Shown here: piece after piece, positions 62,596 through 64,000 of the stretch
Layout: each line of letters begins with the position of its first letter
Position numbering within the stretch: position 1 is the first letter of the stretch
Program-made: the position numbers and the translations under genes
Notes under the pieces: model-generated
Told to the model about the DNA's origin: nothing
The model's database searches: none
Seen by the model: the letters and a program-made list of their open reading frames with translations, nothing else
DNA from: Paenibacillus dendrobii
GTDB taxonomy: Bacteria; Bacillota; Bacilli; Paenibacillales; Paenibacillaceae
Direction: 5' to 3'
Assembly (NCBI RefSeq): GCF_009807035.1
Contig: NZ_WUBI01000002.1
Location: 496,001-560,000 of the forward strand
Length of the DNA: 64,000 nucleotides

Positions 62596-64000
62596 TTACT
62601 GGTCGTTTTTCTCTCCGTTGGTTTTGCCTGAGGAAGATTGGTTAGTTCCGCCGGATTGGCCGTTGTTACCTTCGCCTCCGTTACTGCCAGTGCTTCCATC
62701 GCCGCCGTCATTGTTACTGCCGGGATCATTTGCAGGCCTCAAGGTCAGTTCAACGGTTCGTTTACCGGCCTGATTGGTGACCTTCTGGCTCGCGACGAAT
62801 CCTTCACCGCTGACATTTACTGACACTTTCATCAGGGTCAGTACATCCAGTGCATCTCGCAGGGACTCACCTGTGAGATCAGGCACCCCCATCGCTTTGT
62901 CCGTTTCGGTCAGCAGGTAAATCCGTTGCCCCGGGCTTAGCGGTGTTCCGACTGCCGGGAATTGCTTGATGACTGTCGTTCCTTTACCCAGCGTATCGAA
63001 CACAATACCGGATTTCAGAAGCTGTTTCTCGGCATCCTTCACACTTTTATTGATCATATCCGGTGCGGGCGGACGGTTCTGGGCTTGTATGGCATTGTTT
63101 TTGTCGTCCTTCCCCTTATCCTTTTCCTCTTTGGTCGCCGTTCTTGGAACGCCCATATACTGAAGTGACTGCTCCACAATTTTTTTGAAGACCGGAGCCG
63201 CAACGGAGCCGCCGCCAACCGTCGGATCATTCGGCTGGTCCATAATGACGATGACAGAAATTTTCGGATCGTTAACCGGAGCAAATCCTATAAAGGAGAC
63301 GACAGATTTCGAATAATCCGGCTTTTTATCAGGACCGTATTTCACGGCGGTTCCCGTCTTACCTGCTACTCTGTATCCGTCGATATAGGCATTGCGTCCT
63401 GTACCGATTACCTGGTCCGCAACGACCTGTTCCAGGTAACCGCTGGTTTCACTTGCGGTTTCAGGAGAGATCGCCTGACGCTTCGTTTTGGGTGGATACG
63501 ATTGAATATCACCATTGTTCGGATCAATTTTCTCCTTGATGATATGAGGCTCCAAAACTTTTCCGCCGTTCGCGACGGCGCTGATGGCAACGAGCTGCTG
63601 AATCGGGGTAACGGATATCCCATGGCCGTAGGAGGCGGTAGCCACTTCGACGGGACCAGGCAGATTGATTCCCTTGGAGATTTCACCCGGAAGCTCAATT
63701 CCCGTCTTTTCACCAAATCCAAAATCCTTAATATATTTCAGCAAGCGCTCTTTGCCCAGCATTTCCGAACCCAGTTTAACGAAAGCTACGTTACTGGAAC
63801 GTTTTACACCTTCAAGAAAAGTAATCGAACCCCAGCCCGCGCGTTTAATATCACGAAGATACTGATGAGTTCCTTTTACCAGGATTTGTCCGGACATGTA
63901 TTTATCATTCGGATTAAACAACTTTTCCTGAATGCTTCCGGCGAGCGTCACGATCTTAAACGTGGATCCCGGTTCATAAGTCGCTTTGACAGCATAATTA
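62596..64000 (-). CDS. pbpB: penicillin-binding protein 2B (class B), C-terminal part, cut by window edge
   Basis: The 467 or so C-terminal codons are inside the window. The transpeptidase starts at the edge with EPGSTFKIVT (Ser-x-x-Lys), followed by SSN and KTGTAVKYG. Two PASTA domains follow (RPPAPDMINKSVKDAEKQLLKSG and MGVPDLTGESLRDALDVL), then a low-complexity Gly/Ser/Asn tail of about 45 residues. It is the vegetative septal transpeptidase expected at this position, before spoVD. The N-terminus lies to the right of 64000. Confidence 0.9.
   Translation of the reverse strand, partial: NYAVKATYEPGSTFKIVTLAGSIQEKLFNPNDKYMSGQILVKGTHQYLRDIKRAGWGSITFLEGVKRSSNVAFVKLGSEMLGKERLLKYIKDFGFGEKTGIELPGEISKGINLPGPVEVATASYGHGISVTPIQQLVAISAVANGGKVLEPHIIKEKIDPNNGDIQSYPPKTKRQAISPETASETSGYLEQVVADQVIGTGRNAYIDGYRVAGKTGTAVKYGPDKKPDYSKSVVSFIGFAPVNDPKISVIVIMDQPNDPTVGGGSVAAPVFKKIVEQSLQYMGVPRTATKEEKDKGKDDKNNAIQAQNRPPAPDMINKSVKDAEKQLLKSGIVFDTLGKGTTVIKQFPAVGTPLSPGQRIYLLTETDKAMGVPDLTGESLRDALDVLTLMKVSVNVSGEGFVASQKVTNQAGKRTVELTLRPANDPGSNNDGGDGSTGSNGGEGNNGQSGGTNQSSSGKTNGEKNDQ

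Overview
The window looks like chromosome from an endospore-forming, mDAP-peptidoglycan Bacillota, most likely Paenibacillus or a close relative. The evidence is sporulation genes inside the division cluster (spoVD, spoVE, spoIIGA, sigE, sigG), a MurE with the DNPR motif, LL-diaminopimelate aminotransferase, a PyrR-controlled pyr operon, a T-box leader, and strong AGGAGG-type ribosome sites with frequent GTG/TTG starts. The genus is inferred from gene order and was not tested.

Positions 1-19100 form a mosaic of short independent units: the 5' end of gnd, yktB, an MFS exporter, speA, a secreted stalk-domain protein, an MBL-fold hydrolase, small conserved proteins (DUF1292, DUF3892, YjcZ), a GNAT enzyme, a TetR/SDR divergent pair, glycerophosphodiesterase, an AI-2E-type permease, ung and yitT. 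Two tRNA loci interrupt it: a single tRNA-Val followed by an AT-rich orphan gene, and a minus-strand set fMet, CAU, Leu plus a second identical tRNA-Leu beyond a ydhK lipoprotein gene. Several genes of 36-57 codons are annotated here.

Positions 19154-28135 (minus strand) are the pyrimidine operon pyrR-pyrB-pyrC-carA-carB-pyrF-pyrE, read from one promoter through a PyrR attenuator. It has no pyrP, pyrK or pyrD. Upstream lie tatC-tatA, an XRE/DUF1232 regulator, a secreted protein, a FusB-type EF-G-binding protein, dapL, the ylyB pseudouridine synthase, lspA and a DksA/TraR-like gene on the opposite strand.

Positions 36093-64000 (minus strand) are the division and wall (dcw) cluster. In transcription order it is pbpB (partial), spoVD, murE, murF, mraY, murD, spoVE/ftsW, murG, murA, divIB, ftsA, ftsZ, spoIIGA, sigE, sigG, ylmC, pgeF, ylmE, sepF, ylmG, ylmH, divIVA and ileS. 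Together these make lipid II, polymerise septal and spore wall, build the Z ring and switch on the mother-cell and forespore programmes. The ileS gene is the long IleS2 type, behind an isoleucine T-box separated from the start codon by about 680 bases that include two 180-base direct repeats.

I found no clearly new multi-gene system. The most unusual material is non-coding: the repeat-stuffed ileS leader, hairpin repeats before sigE, stem-loops half covering the ribosome sites of sigG and spoVD, long-loop inverted repeats in gaps of the dcw cluster, and frame-broken sequence between murG and murA.
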